DNA of 64,000 nt from DAOPYU01 sp942493245. GTDB taxonomy: Bacteria; Sumerlaeota; Sumerlaeia; UBA8349. Location of the stretch: contig OW818685.1 of assembly GCA_942493245.1 (NCBI GenBank), forward strand, positions 5,766,001-5,830,000, given 5' to 3'. Each line of letters starts with the position of its first letter. The first letter of the stretch is position 1. Below are positions 25,471-34,494 of the stretch, one piece after another. A program made the position numbers and the translations under genes. A model generated the notes under the pieces. The model saw only the letters and a program-made list of their open reading frames with translations. It had not been told where the DNA came from and made no database searches.

Positions 25471-26031
25471 TCAAACCAATGCTTTGGACTCTTCGATCAT
25501 CGGCAGCACCCGGCGCAAAACTTGCCCCAGGCCGATTAGAATTGTCAGTTTCGCGCCCACAAGCAACACGTTGGGGGACATGCCGCCGAAACTTAAGATG
25601 AAGGCCGCGGCATAGTCTCCCTTACTCAGGAAAACTCCCAGATGCCAGAGCGGCGGCATGAAACTGAAGAAGACAATTCCCGCTGCGAAATACAAAACCG
25701 CCTCCCCTTTCCTCAAAAGCCATCCGGGCAGGGCATTTTCGTCCAGAATAAAACGGAGCAATTGAGCCACCAGTAAAGCAAGAATTCCGGGCAGGAACAG
25801 ATCAAGAAAAGGGTCGCGGATCAACATGATGAATTTCATCTCCGGGACTGAACAGTAAGGGTTCGGAAGCAACATGCTGTTGACCCGCGCTTCCTCCATC
25901 ACTAACATCCATCCGGTGAAAACCAGACTTCCCAAGCCCCCCACCATTAAGAGCCACCCCATCAGGCGGGATATGGCGCAGTAGATCTCCAACCCTCTTC
26001 TGTTTTTTTCTACGGCTTGTTTCAGGTTCAT
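25471..26031 (-). CDS. DUF2975-like membrane protein, copy 1
   Basis: 186 residues with four transmembrane segments (LMGWLLMVGGLGSLVFTGWM, FLPGILALLVAQLLRFIL, AVLYFAAGIVFFSFMPPLW, LLVGAKLTILIGLGQVLRR). It ends LPMIEESKALV, the usual end of DUF2975 proteins. The family has no proven function; it is typically co-transcribed with a small XRE regulator, as here. GGAAA lies upstream of the start. A second copy (26143-26706) lies immediately upstream and has a nearly identical 3' end at the DNA level. Confidence 0.75.
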   Translation of the reverse strand: MNLKQAVEKNRRGLEIYCAISRLMGWLLMVGGLGSLVFTGWMLVMEEARVNSMLLPNPYCSVPEMKFIMLIRDPFLDLFLPGILALLVAQLLRFILDENALPGWLLRKGEAVLYFAAGIVFFSFMPPLWHLGVFLSKGDYAAAFILSFGGMSPNVLLVGAKLTILIGLGQVLRRVLPMIEESKALV

Positions 26032-26142
26032 TTGAAAAGTTTCCTTTCATACAAAAGACAGTATTTCCCCTGGTTGTGTTTCTGCGGGAACAGAGAATTC
26101 GATCGCCTTCAAATCTTCTTTCGTTACCCGCTCCCGATCCCT

Positions 26143-26706
26143 TCAAACCAATGCTTTGGACTCTTCAATCATCGGCAGCACCCGGCGTAAAACTTGCCCC
26201 AGGCCGAAGAGAATCGCCAGTTTTGCGCACACGTGTAACAGGGACACGCCAACGAAAATAGCGGTGATGACCCAGGAATAATCCTCTCCATTCTGAAAAT
26301 TTCTCAGATGCCAAAGTGTAGGCGAGAAATCGATCAAAACGAATCCGGCTGCGATCCGCAAAGTGGACTGCCCGTTTCTTAAAAACTTTCCTGGCTGGGC
26401 ATTCTCATCCAGAAGGAAACGAAGCAGATGAGCCACGAGTAAAACGAGAACTCCCGGCAGGAGCATTCCATAGAAAGGATTGTGGATTATCATCATGAAT
26501 TTCGTCTCAGGGGACCTCAAAAAAGGTATATTCGTGAGAAAAGTCGGCAAACTATTGATTCGAGCCTCCTCCATTTCGAGCAACGATCCAGAGAAAACCG
26601 CAATTCCGTAGCCCCCCACGATTAATGACCAGCCTATCAGGCGAAATAGGATGCTATAAATTTCCAGCCATCTTCTGTTCTGTTCAATGGTCTGTTTCAG
26701 ATTCAT
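26143..26706 (-). CDS. DUF2975-like membrane protein, copy 2
   Basis: 187 residues, a paralogue of the downstream gene. It has the same start (MNLKQTIEQNRRWLEIY), the same four hydrophobic segments and the same last 19 residues (GQVLRRVLPMIEESKALV region). The DNA of the two 3' ends is nearly identical over about 65 bases, whereas the middles differ clearly, suggesting a duplication followed by gene conversion at the end. The start at 26706 has GGAAGGA about 10 bases upstream. There is no second XRE gene in the 111-base gap, so the single regulator at 25229 may serve both. Confidence 0.7.
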   Translation of the reverse strand: MNLKQTIEQNRRWLEIYSILFRLIGWSLIVGGYGIAVFSGSLLEMEEARINSLPTFLTNIPFLRSPETKFMMIIHNPFYGMLLPGVLVLLVAHLLRFLLDENAQPGKFLRNGQSTLRIAAGFVLIDFSPTLWHLRNFQNGEDYSWVITAIFVGVSLLHVCAKLAILFGLGQVLRRVLPMIEESKALV

Positions 26707-27247
26707 TTGAAAATTTTCCTTCCATGCAAGATGCTGCAATTTCCATGATATTCGTGTATTTGTCAATGAAAAATGAGGTTGTGAAAAAAAAGCACGACTC
26801 GACATGAGAACGAAGAAGAATGAGAAAACATCAAGGGAATCGGGTTTGAAAGTGGGTTGTCTCCAATCTGGGTGCCCGTTTGCGCGGGAATGCGGAGAGG
26901 GGAAAAACTTCCGGAAAAGAGCGGGGTATTCGCTGATTTCTTTTCACCATTGCTATCATCGCGCCGCCCCGCGCGCTGTTTTGATGGTAATCCAACCCCT
27001 TATATCGTACACTCCATTCACGCCGGTGGTTCCTTTGGGAAAAACCTCTGGCGCCGATCTTCCGTCCCTGGAGCAAAAATAGGCAGAGTCATGGGTCTTG
27101 ATCCCCATTGCTCTTCCGTGTCCCCTTGGGGCGCTTTTTCAGAACTGAGACTCCCGATTTGCGGAGATGATGGGTGAGAGTAGAAAAAGACGGTTTTCGT
27201 GCGATTGAAAAGCCGCCTTCAATAGATTGTTGATCCCGACCCACCAG
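26707..27247. other. Intergenic stretch without a supported gene
   Basis: 540 bases between divergent genes. Open frames here lack ribosome-binding sites and protein-like composition. The sequence CGTTTGCGCGGGAATGCGG near 26877 resembles fragments of common GCGGGAAT palindromic repeats, but no complete copy is present. Nothing else was recognised. Confidence 0.4.
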
Positions 27248-28372
27248 ATGGACCAGAAAAGCAATATGCCCCTTGATCCCCCTATCCGTCAGATCTTCCT
27301 GGAGACCGGCGTCCGCGAGACTGAGATCACGCGGCGCGTGCTCGAGCGCGTGGGGCCGCAGGCCGAGGTGATCGAGGTCGGCACGGCGCGCGAAGTGCTC
27401 GATCGGTTCGCCGCCGACCCCTCCCTCAACCACAAGGGCAAGCGCTCCCTCCTCCTGGCCGATTTCCACGCCGAGCCGATCAAGCCCTGCCCCGGCACGC
27501 TCAACTACCTCTGCTGCGGGTACCAGATTCTGAACTTCGGGCAGGGGTGCCCGATGGAGTGCGCCTACTGCATCCTGCAGGGGTACTTCGCCAGTTCGCT
27601 GCTGGTGGTGCAGGCCAACAGCGCCGCCTTCCTTGATGCCGCCGCCGACCGTCTGCGTGCCGAGCCGGACCGGTTTTTCCGCCTCGGGACGGGTGAGTTT
27701 GCCGACAGCCTGGCGCTCGACCCCCTGACCGGGTACGCGCGCCGCCTGGTCGAGTTCATCCGCGATTTTCCCAACGCCCGGCTCGAACTGAAGAGCAAGG
27801 CCGTCCATATCGAGGAAATCCTCGACGCCGACCACCGGGGCCACACGATCTGCGCCTGGTCCCTCAACACGCCCGACGCGATTGCGCACGAGGAGTTTCG
27901 CACGGCGAGTCTCGACGAGCGGCTGGCCGCCGCGGCGCGCTGTCAGGACGCCGGGTACCCGCTCGCGTTCCACTTCGACCCGATTTTCTATTACGACGGA
28001 TGGGAAGAGGCCTACCGAGGCGTTATCGAACGGCTCTTTGCCGTGGCGCGACCCGGGAACATCCGGTGGATCAGCCTCGGGTGCTTTCGCTACCTGCCCG
28101 GCCTCGAAGAGGCCATCCGCCAGCGATACCCCCTCAGCCGGTTCATCTACGCCGACTTCATCCTGGGCGGCGACCGCAAGATGCGCTACCCCCAGCCCTT
28201 GCGCATCCACATCTACCGCAAGATAGTCGAGTGGATCCGCCAGGCGGGCGGGCCCGACGTGCTGGTATATTTCTGCATGGAGAACGCCCAGGTCTGGCGT
28301 TCCGTGATGGGCCATGCCCCCCGCGACAACGATGAACTGGCCGCCTGGCTCGACGCCCGCTGCCGGGGGTGA
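27248..28372 (+). CDS. Spore photoproduct lyase-family radical SAM protein
   Basis: 374 residues. The cluster motif is CPMECAYC (Cys101, Cys105, Cys108) in GQGCPMECAYCILQGYF, the SPL form of CxxxCxxC. Further family blocks are GTGEFADSLALDP, LELKSKAVHIEEIL, WSLNT and FHFDPIFYYDGWEEAY. In spore formers the enzyme reverses the thymine dimer 5-thyminyl-5,6-dihydrothymine using SAM; homologues in non-sporulating bacteria may repair other lesions or do unknown chemistry. No sporulation gene is visible. The start is uncertain: ATG 27248 was chosen, with a TTG at 27227 and an ATG at 27266 also in frame and no strong ribosome-binding site at any. Confidence 0.8.
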   Translation: MDQKSNMPLDPPIRQIFLETGVRETEITRRVLERVGPQAEVIEVGTAREVLDRFAADPSLNHKGKRSLLLADFHAEPIKPCPGTLNYLCCGYQILNFGQGCPMECAYCILQGYFASSLLVVQANSAAFLDAAADRLRAEPDRFFRLGTGEFADSLALDPLTGYARRLVEFIRDFPNARLELKSKAVHIEEILDADHRGHTICAWSLNTPDAIAHEEFRTASLDERLAAAARCQDAGYPLAFHFDPIFYYDGWEEAYRGVIERLFAVARPGNIRWISLGCFRYLPGLEEAIRQRYPLSRFIYADFILGGDRKMRYPQPLRIHIYRKIVEWIRQAGGPDVLVYFCMENAQVWRSVMGHAPRDNDELAAWLDARCRG

Positions 28373-28493
28373 GGAGGTCCCCGAAGGGTTGAGAGATTTC
28401 GGTGGGAAATGTGTATATTGAATGTCCGGTCTGTTTAGTGCTTGCAAAAAGGAGAGGTTTTGCATAATTTTCTGAAAACTTTTCCGGCCCGAA

Positions 28494-31400
28494 ATGCCGT
28501 GCGAAAATCCGCGTTCATATGACGTAGAGTCCGAGAGAGCCGGGAGTCCTGTAGAATCGAGCGCGCGTGTGACTGGTAAAGACCCGAAACATCCACCCTG
28601 TATCATTCACTACACCCTGCTTGCGGTGACGATATGGACACTCGTGATCGGGGGCTTTCTGGCGCGGGATTACTTTCGGGTGTGGACGATGGCGATCGAG
28701 TCCGCAAAAATCTCCGCCAAGGCCCAAATCGAAAAGGATGTCGTGTACCGCCGCTGGAACGCGCAACAAAGCGGCGTTTACGTCCCCGTAACAGACGCCA
28801 TCCAACCGAACCGCTACCTGACACAGACCCGGCATCGCGATATCGAGACGACCTCGGGCCTGACGCTGACCTACATCAATCCGGCCTATATGACCCGCCT
28901 GGTTCACGAGTTGGGTCTTGAAACCAATGGTATCCGCGGGCATATCACGAGCCTGAATCCCATTCGCCCGGGCAACGCTCCCGATGCCTGGGAGAAACAG
29001 GCGATGGAACGCTTCAATCAGGGCGATCGGGAGTTTTCCTCTGTTGCAGAATGCGGCGGCCAGTCGTATCTGCGCTTCATGCAACCCCTGATGGTGGAAG
29101 AATCGTGTCTGAAGTGCCATGAACAGCAGGGTTACCGGGTCGGGGATGTCCGGGGCGGAATCAGCGTTTCGGTGCCCATGCAACCCCATCTTGCGATTTT
29201 GAGGCAAGAGATCGCCTCGAGCGGAATCGGACATCTGGTGTGCTGGGCGCTGGGTCTGACCGGTATTGGGGTCGCCGCGCGCCACCTCGTCCGGGCCTAT
29301 CGGCGTATTTGCCGACAACAGGTGGAGTTGCGAGAAAGCGAAACTCGGCAGCGCGCCATGATTTCAAACATTACCGATGTGATCTCCATCCTGGATCGCA
29401 ACGGTTTCATTCGTTACAAGAGTCCGAATATAGAAAAATGGTTCGGCTGGAAACCGGAAGAACGAACCGGTGGCAATGTTCATCCCGATGACCGGGCCTC
29501 GGTTCAGGCCGCTTTTCGCGCGTTGCAAAACCGCCCCGACGCCACCGCGACCGTGGAATGCCGATATCGCTGTAAGGATGGGCAGTACAAGTGGGTGGAA
29601 TGTACGGCGACGAATCTTCTGCACGATCCGTTGATCGAGGGTTTTCTGGTGAATTACCACGACATCACCGAACGCGTTGAAATGGAGAACGCGTTGCGGG
29701 AAAGCGAGGCCCATTACCGGACCTTCCTGAATGAAGCGACGAATGGGATTTTCCGACAGGATCTCGAGGTCCCGATGCCGTTGCATCTGGAGGTTGAGGA
29801 AAAAATAGACCATATCTATGCGCACGCGGTGATTGCCGAGTGCAATCGGGCCTTTGTGCGGATGTATGGTTTGGACAACCCCGAAGATCTACTCGGGAAA
29901 CGGTTGGTGGATTTCCACGGGGGAGCGAATCAGAGTCTGAACCGGGCCAAGGTCCGAAAGTTTGTCGAATCGAATTACCGGGTCGCGGGAGAAGAGACCG
30001 AGGAAATCGGAGCCGACGGTCTGATCCGGCATTTTTCAAACAATACGATCGGGATAGTCGAGAATGAATACCTGGTTCATATATGGGGAACCCAGGTGGA
30101 CATCACGGCGCACAAACGGGCCGAGCAGGCGTTGCGCGAAAGCGAGCAGAAATACCGGCTGTTGTTCGAGATGGAATCGGATGCGCTTTTCCTGATTGAC
30201 AATGAAATGGGCAACATCCTCGACGTCAACGCCGCCGCGGTTTCGCTTTACGGCTACAGCCGTGAGGAACTGCTGGGGATGCGGAATGTGGACTTGTCCG
30301 CGGAACCCGAGGCGACCCGGCAAGCCACCCTGAAAGGGCCCACCTATATCCCGGTTCGGTACCACCGCAAGAAAGACGGCACGATCTTCCCCGTCGAAAT
30401 CACTGCGACGATGTTGACTCAGAATGGACGTCCGGTGCATATCCCGGCCATTCGCGACATCACCGAGCGCATGCAGGCGGAAGAAGAAAGAGAAAATCTG
30501 CATAAACAGCTCCTGCAGGCCCAGAAAATGGAGTCGGTAGGGCGGCTGGCCGGGGGGGTGGCTCACGATTTCAATAACATGCTGGGGGTGATTCTGGGCC
30601 ACGCCGAAATGGCCCTGGAGCGGTTCAATCCGCCGCAACCGCTCATGAGCAGCCTTCAGGAGATCAGCCGGGCTGCCGAGCGGTCGGCCAACCTGACGCG
30701 CCAGCTGTTGGCTTTTGCCCGCAAACAGACCGTCGCTCCCCGACACCTGGACCTGAACAAAACGGTGGACGGAATGCTTCAGATGCTGCGGCGGTTGATT
30801 GGCGAGGATATCGCCCTGATCTGGCAACCGACCACTGAGGTGTGTCAGGTTAAAGTGGACCCGACGCAGATAGACCAAATTCTGGTGAACCTGTGTGTCA
30901 ATGCCCGTGACGCCATTGACGTCGAGGGAAGAATTGAGATCCGCACGGAACGGGTCTCCCTCGACCTGGCCGATTGCACCGATCAGACGGGGTTTCTGCC
31001 CGGTGATTTTGTCCGGCTGACTGTCCGAGACAATGGAAACGGCATGGACAAGGAGACACTGACACACATTTTCGAGCCGTTTTTTACCACCAAAGGATTG
31101 GGAACCGGTCTGGGGCTGGCCACCATCTATGGCATTGTGAAACAGAACAATGGTTTCATCAATGTATCCAGCGAGCCGGGCCGGGGCACCGCTTTCCAGA
31201 TCCATCTGCCGTGGCATGGCGGTCAGACGGAACCGATACCGCTGGAATCGGCCTTGAAACCGGCCAGTGGCGGGCATGAAACCGTGTTGCTCGTCGAGGA
31301 CGAGTCGGCCATTCTGGAAATGACCACGGCGTTGCTGGAGTACCTGGGTTATACCGTGTTGCCCGCCTCGAACCCGGACGAGGCTATTCGGCTGGCCCGG

Positions 31401-31658
31401 CAACATGCAGGCAAAATAGATTTACTCATGACCGATGTGATCATGCCCGAGATGAACGGACGGAATCTGGCCCGGCATCTGCTCGCGCTGGACCCCAATC
31501 TCAAGTGTTTGTTCATGTCGGGTTACACGGACGATGTCGTTGCGCATCACGGGTTCCTGGATGAGGGGGTTCATTTCATTCAAAAACCGTTCTCCAAGGA
31601 CGAATTGGCCCGAAATCTGCGCGAGGCGCTGGAATCCCGGCGACCCGATCGGAATTAG
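28494..31658 (+). CDS. Membrane hybrid histidine kinase with haem-type CxxCH sensor domain
   Basis: 1054 residues. Transmembrane helix 1 (about 38-57) and helix 2 (about 245-263) enclose an extracytoplasmic DUF3365/Tll0287-like domain with CLKCH (Cys205-His209), a c-type haem attachment motif. Then come three PAS/PAC domains (about 285-640) and the kinase core, with LAGGVAHDFNNML (His691), NLCVNARDAI, DNGNGMDKET and GTGLGLATIYGIVKQ. A C-terminal receiver has VLLVEDESAILE and phospho-acceptor Asp981 in MTDVIMPEMNG. Redox or small-ligand sensing by the haem followed by phosphorelay is the likely role. No cytochrome c maturation genes are in the window. The partner regulator is unknown. Confidence 0.88.
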   Translation: MPCENPRSYDVESERAGSPVESSARVTGKDPKHPPCIIHYTLLAVTIWTLVIGGFLARDYFRVWTMAIESAKISAKAQIEKDVVYRRWNAQQSGVYVPVTDAIQPNRYLTQTRHRDIETTSGLTLTYINPAYMTRLVHELGLETNGIRGHITSLNPIRPGNAPDAWEKQAMERFNQGDREFSSVAECGGQSYLRFMQPLMVEESCLKCHEQQGYRVGDVRGGISVSVPMQPHLAILRQEIASSGIGHLVCWALGLTGIGVAARHLVRAYRRICRQQVELRESETRQRAMISNITDVISILDRNGFIRYKSPNIEKWFGWKPEERTGGNVHPDDRASVQAAFRALQNRPDATATVECRYRCKDGQYKWVECTATNLLHDPLIEGFLVNYHDITERVEMENALRESEAHYRTFLNEATNGIFRQDLEVPMPLHLEVEEKIDHIYAHAVIAECNRAFVRMYGLDNPEDLLGKRLVDFHGGANQSLNRAKVRKFVESNYRVAGEETEEIGADGLIRHFSNNTIGIVENEYLVHIWGTQVDITAHKRAEQALRESEQKYRLLFEMESDALFLIDNEMGNILDVNAAAVSLYGYSREELLGMRNVDLSAEPEATRQATLKGPTYIPVRYHRKKDGTIFPVEITATMLTQNGRPVHIPAIRDITERMQAEEERENLHKQLLQAQKMESVGRLAGGVAHDFNNMLGVILGHAEMALERFNPPQPLMSSLQEISRAAERSANLTRQLLAFARKQTVAPRHLDLNKTVDGMLQMLRRLIGEDIALIWQPTTEVCQVKVDPTQIDQILVNLCVNARDAIDVEGRIEIRTERVSLDLADCTDQTGFLPGDFVRLTVRDNGNGMDKETLTHIFEPFFTTKGLGTGLGLATIYGIVKQNNGFINVSSEPGRGTAFQIHLPWHGGQTEPIPLESALKPASGGHETVLLVEDESAILEMTTALLEYLGYTVLPASNPDEAIRLARQHAGKIDLLMTDVIMPEMNGRNLARHLLALDPNLKCLFMSGYTDDVVAHHGFLDEGVHFIQKPFSKDELARNLREALESRRPDRN

Positions 31659-31864
31659 CCTCGGTCAAACCCCGGAAATCGGACGCATCTCACTCAAAAA
31701 TCGCAATGGACCGCCCGGGCATGGCCGTTTTCCGGTGGACCGACACGCTCTTCCTTCCGAAAATCCGGATAATCCTTGACTCATGACGGGCCTCCTCTTA
31801 AATTGACCGCTGAAAGTATCCCGACCGGGATCGCACGCTGAATTCAGGATATGGAGAAGACTGT

Positions 31865-32731
31865 ATGTTCAAAGGCTCTATTGTCGCCATCGTCACCCCT
31901 TGGAAGAACGGCAAACTGGACAAGGACGCCTTCGCCAAACTCATCGAATTCCAGATTGAAAACGGCACCTCGGGCATCGTGCCCTGTGGTACCACCGGCG
32001 AATCGGCCACCATGGACTACCCCGAGCACCACGAGGTTATCGCCTTCACCATCGAGCGAGTCAAGGGGCGCGTGCCCGTCATTGCCGGCGCCGGCTCGAA
32101 CGCCACCTCCGAGGCCATCAGCCTGACGCGCAAGGCCAAGGAACTGGGCGCCGACGCCGCTCTGCTCCTCTCCCCCTACTACAACAAGCCCATGCAGGAA
32201 GGCCTCTACCAGCACTACAAGAGTGTGGCCGAGGCGGTCGCCATCCCGCAGATCATTTACAACTGCCCGGGTCGCACCGGCAGCTCCGTCTCGCCCGACA
32301 CCGTGGCGCGTCTGAGTAAGATCCCCAACATCGTCGCCCTCAAGGACGCCGTCGGCTCGATTGATTACACCAGCGAAGTGGCGTCGAAGTGCGACATCAC
32401 GATCCTGTCGGGCAACGACTCGATGAACCTGCCGATCATCGCCCTGGGCGCCCAGGGGTCCATCTCGGTCCTGGCCAACGTGGCCCCGCGCGCCTCGGCC
32501 GACCTCTGTCAGGCCGCGCTGGACCGCGACTGGGACAAGGCCCTGGCCCTGCACAAGCAATACTTCGACCTGAGCCAGACGCTCTTCGTGGAATCGAACC
32601 CGATCCCGGTCAAGGCCGCCCTGGAAATGATGGGCCTGATCGGCCCCGAACTCCGCCTCCCCCTGACCCCCATCGCCGAAGCCAACCGCGCCAAACTCCG
32701 CGCCTCAATGGAAAAGGTGGGGCTGCTGTAA
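31865..32731 (+). CDS. dapA: 4-hydroxy-tetrahydrodipicolinate synthase
   Basis: 288 residues. DapA features: GTTGES near residue 45, GAGSNATSEAISL, YNCPGRTG with Tyr132, and the Schiff-base Lys160 in VALKDAVGSID. It condenses pyruvate with aspartate semialdehyde, the first committed step to diaminopimelate and lysine, in the cytoplasm. An upstream GATATGGAGAAG site lies before the ATG. A small hairpin follows the stop. dapB, its usual pathway neighbour, is on the same strand 11.7 kb downstream with unrelated accessory genes between. Confidence 0.95.
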   Translation: MFKGSIVAIVTPWKNGKLDKDAFAKLIEFQIENGTSGIVPCGTTGESATMDYPEHHEVIAFTIERVKGRVPVIAGAGSNATSEAISLTRKAKELGADAALLLSPYYNKPMQEGLYQHYKSVAEAVAIPQIIYNCPGRTGSSVSPDTVARLSKIPNIVALKDAVGSIDYTSEVASKCDITILSGNDSMNLPIIALGAQGSISVLANVAPRASADLCQAALDRDWDKALALHKQYFDLSQTLFVESNPIPVKAALEMMGLIGPELRLPLTPIAEANRAKLRASMEKVGLL

Positions 32732-32742
32732 TCAAATGAATC

Positions 32743-32775
32743 GGCAGGGTATTCCTGCCTTCCCTCAAAATTTTT
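32743..32775 (+). terminator. Probable terminator after dapA
   Basis: GGCAGG (32743-32748) pairs with CCTGCC (32754-32759), followed by TTCCCTCAAAATTTTT. The stem is short, but the position, 12 bases after the dapA stop, fits a transcript end. This argues against starting the following methyltransferase at the ATG at 32736. Confidence 0.45.
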
Positions 32776-32846
32776 CCAAACGGGAGAGGGGGTATTGGTA
32801 TCATTATCCCGAAAAACACAAGAGTCCTGACTGTTTGGATAAAATC

Positions 32847-34058
32847 ATGGTAGACTATTCTAAAATAAGTCGTGTCACTCGCTCCATGATGGTGCGTGAG
32901 GAGGAAGCGGTTTATCATGCTCGGGAAAGTGGTAAACTTGAAAAGTATCGTGAGCGTCCAAGACTGATTGATCTGTTCTGCGGGGCTGGAGGCATGACGC
33001 TTGGTTTTACCAAACTGTGTGGACATTGTTTTGTGCCAGTATGGGCAAACGATTCAAACAGACATGCTGTCGAAACTTACAATGCCAATTTCGGTGATCA
33101 CTGTATTGAAGGAGATATTAACGAAATTCTCGAAGATCCAAGCACGATTATCCCCCAAGCGGATGTTGTTATTGGAGGTCCTCCGTGTCAGGGTTTCAGC
33201 CTTCTGAATAAAAATCGGGATGGAGATATTAGGAAACATTTGTGGCTACCTTTCCTTGAGATTGTCAGGAGAAGTAAAGCCTCCATTTTCGTCATGGAGA
33301 ATGTGCCGCAGTTGTTGAATACCTCCGAGCACGGTATGATAAAAGATACCGCAAGTAAGATGGGATTTAACACGTTTGAATCTGTTCTTTGCGCCGCTGA
33401 CTACGGAGTTCCGCAAAAGCGACACAGAGCATTCATCCTCGGCTGTAACTTTAAAGATCCTGCCACGGTGTTTCCTCCTCGAAAAACGAACTACAATCCA
33501 GGAAACGGCTTTTCAACGTCTTTGTCCGAAGAAATGGACGTCTATACCAATACGGCTGTACCGTGGCGTACGGTGCGTGACGCAATTGGCGATTTAGAAC
33601 CCCCAAAGGGAGTCGAAATCCGTACGGTCATCCCGCCGTACGATCTTCACTTTGGTAGAACGCCAACAGAATTGTCTAAAAAACGATATCGTATGATTCC
33701 CGAGGAGGGAATGAATCGTTTTGACCTCCAACGTTTATCTCCAGAACTGACACCCCCGTGTTGGATAAAAAAAACGGAGGGGGGGACAGACCTCTTTGGA
33801 AGACTTTGGTGGGATCGGCCGGCTCTTACCATACGAACCGAGTTTTACAAGCCGGAAAAAGGGCGTTATCTCCATCCAGAACAGCATCGGCCGATAACTC
33901 ACCGCGAAGCAGCTCGATTTCAAAGTTTTCCGGACAACTTCCGATTTTCCGGAACTAAAATCGAGATTGCACGACAAATAGGGAATGCGGTCCCCCCGCT
34001 TCTAGCGGCAAGGGTGGCTGATGCCGTTTTCTCACTATGGTTATCGAGGCCAAACTGA
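32847..34058 (+). CDS. DNA (cytosine-5) methyltransferase
   Basis: 403 residues from the chosen start. C5 motifs appear in order: I RLIDLFCGAGGMTLGF (about 40), IV GGPPCQGFS with catalytic Cys114, VI FVMENVPQLL with Glu151, VIII DYGVPQKRHRAFILG, IX HREAARFQSFP and X IARQIGNAVPPLLA. It methylates cytosine in a fixed target sequence and protects the host from the nuclease encoded downstream. The target-recognition region between VIII and IX is not one I can assign. The start at 32847 (MVDYSKISRV) avoids the dapA terminator; the frame is open back to 32736. Base composition is clearly more A/T-rich than dapA, indicating transfer. Confidence 0.92.
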   Translation: MVDYSKISRVTRSMMVREEEAVYHARESGKLEKYRERPRLIDLFCGAGGMTLGFTKLCGHCFVPVWANDSNRHAVETYNANFGDHCIEGDINEILEDPSTIIPQADVVIGGPPCQGFSLLNKNRDGDIRKHLWLPFLEIVRRSKASIFVMENVPQLLNTSEHGMIKDTASKMGFNTFESVLCAADYGVPQKRHRAFILGCNFKDPATVFPPRKTNYNPGNGFSTSLSEEMDVYTNTAVPWRTVRDAIGDLEPPKGVEIRTVIPPYDLHFGRTPTELSKKRYRMIPEEGMNRFDLQRLSPELTPPCWIKKTEGGTDLFGRLWWDRPALTIRTEFYKPEKGRYLHPEQHRPITHREAARFQSFPDNFRFSGTKIEIARQIGNAVPPLLAARVADAVFSLWLSRPN

Positions 34059-34059
34059 T

Positions 34060-34494
34060 ATGGCAGATGTGTTCTCGCAACAAAAGCGAAGCGAGATCAT
34101 GGCTTTAATCAAGGGAAAGGACACCAAGCCGGAAAGAATAGTGCGTTCCATCCTGCATCGAATGGGTTATCGGTTTCGTCTGCATGTAAAGACTCTTCCC
34201 GGGAAACCGGATATTGTCCTTACACGGTATCGTAAGATTGTCTTCGTAAACGGATGTTTTTGGCACGGCCATAAATGTCGTAGAAATAAAGCGCTTCCGA
34301 AAAGCAATACCGACTTCTGGTCACTCAAAATCGCAGGGAACAGAAAACGCGATCGTTTGGTTCAGAAAGAACTGGAAAAAGACGGGTGGCGCGTATTGAT
34401 CGTATGGGAATGTGAAACCAAGAGTATTGACAAGTTGATATCTTTATTAGATGAATTCCTGACTGGAACAACCGATGCCGAGAAGACCCAATAG
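34060..34494 (+). CDS. vsr: Very short patch repair endonuclease
   Basis: 144 residues. The Vsr pattern is complete: DVFSQQKRSEIMALIKGKDT, YRFRLHVKTLPGKPDIVL with the catalytic-type Asp51, VFVNGCFWHGHKC, and NRKRDRLVQKELEKDGWRVL. Vsr nicks DNA next to T:G mismatches that arise when the partner enzyme's 5-methylcytosine deaminates. It starts 1 base after the methyltransferase stop, and its own end overlaps the next start by 20 bases, so the genes form one translationally linked operon. An in-frame ATG at 34021 lies inside the methyltransferase gene and is less likely. Confidence 0.93.
   Translation: MADVFSQQKRSEIMALIKGKDTKPERIVRSILHRMGYRFRLHVKTLPGKPDIVLTRYRKIVFVNGCFWHGHKCRRNKALPKSNTDFWSLKIAGNRKRDRLVQKELEKDGWRVLIVWECETKSIDKLISLLDEFLTGTTDAEKTQ

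Noticed and set aside
27248..28372. Taking the SPL-like gene as proof of spore formation
   Set aside because: Homologues occur in many non-sporulating bacteria and no sporulation gene is seen here.
32736..32846. Starting the first methyltransferase at the ATG at 32736
   Set aside because: That codon lies before the stem of a probable dapA terminator and the extra 37 residues have no family similarity, although the frame is open.
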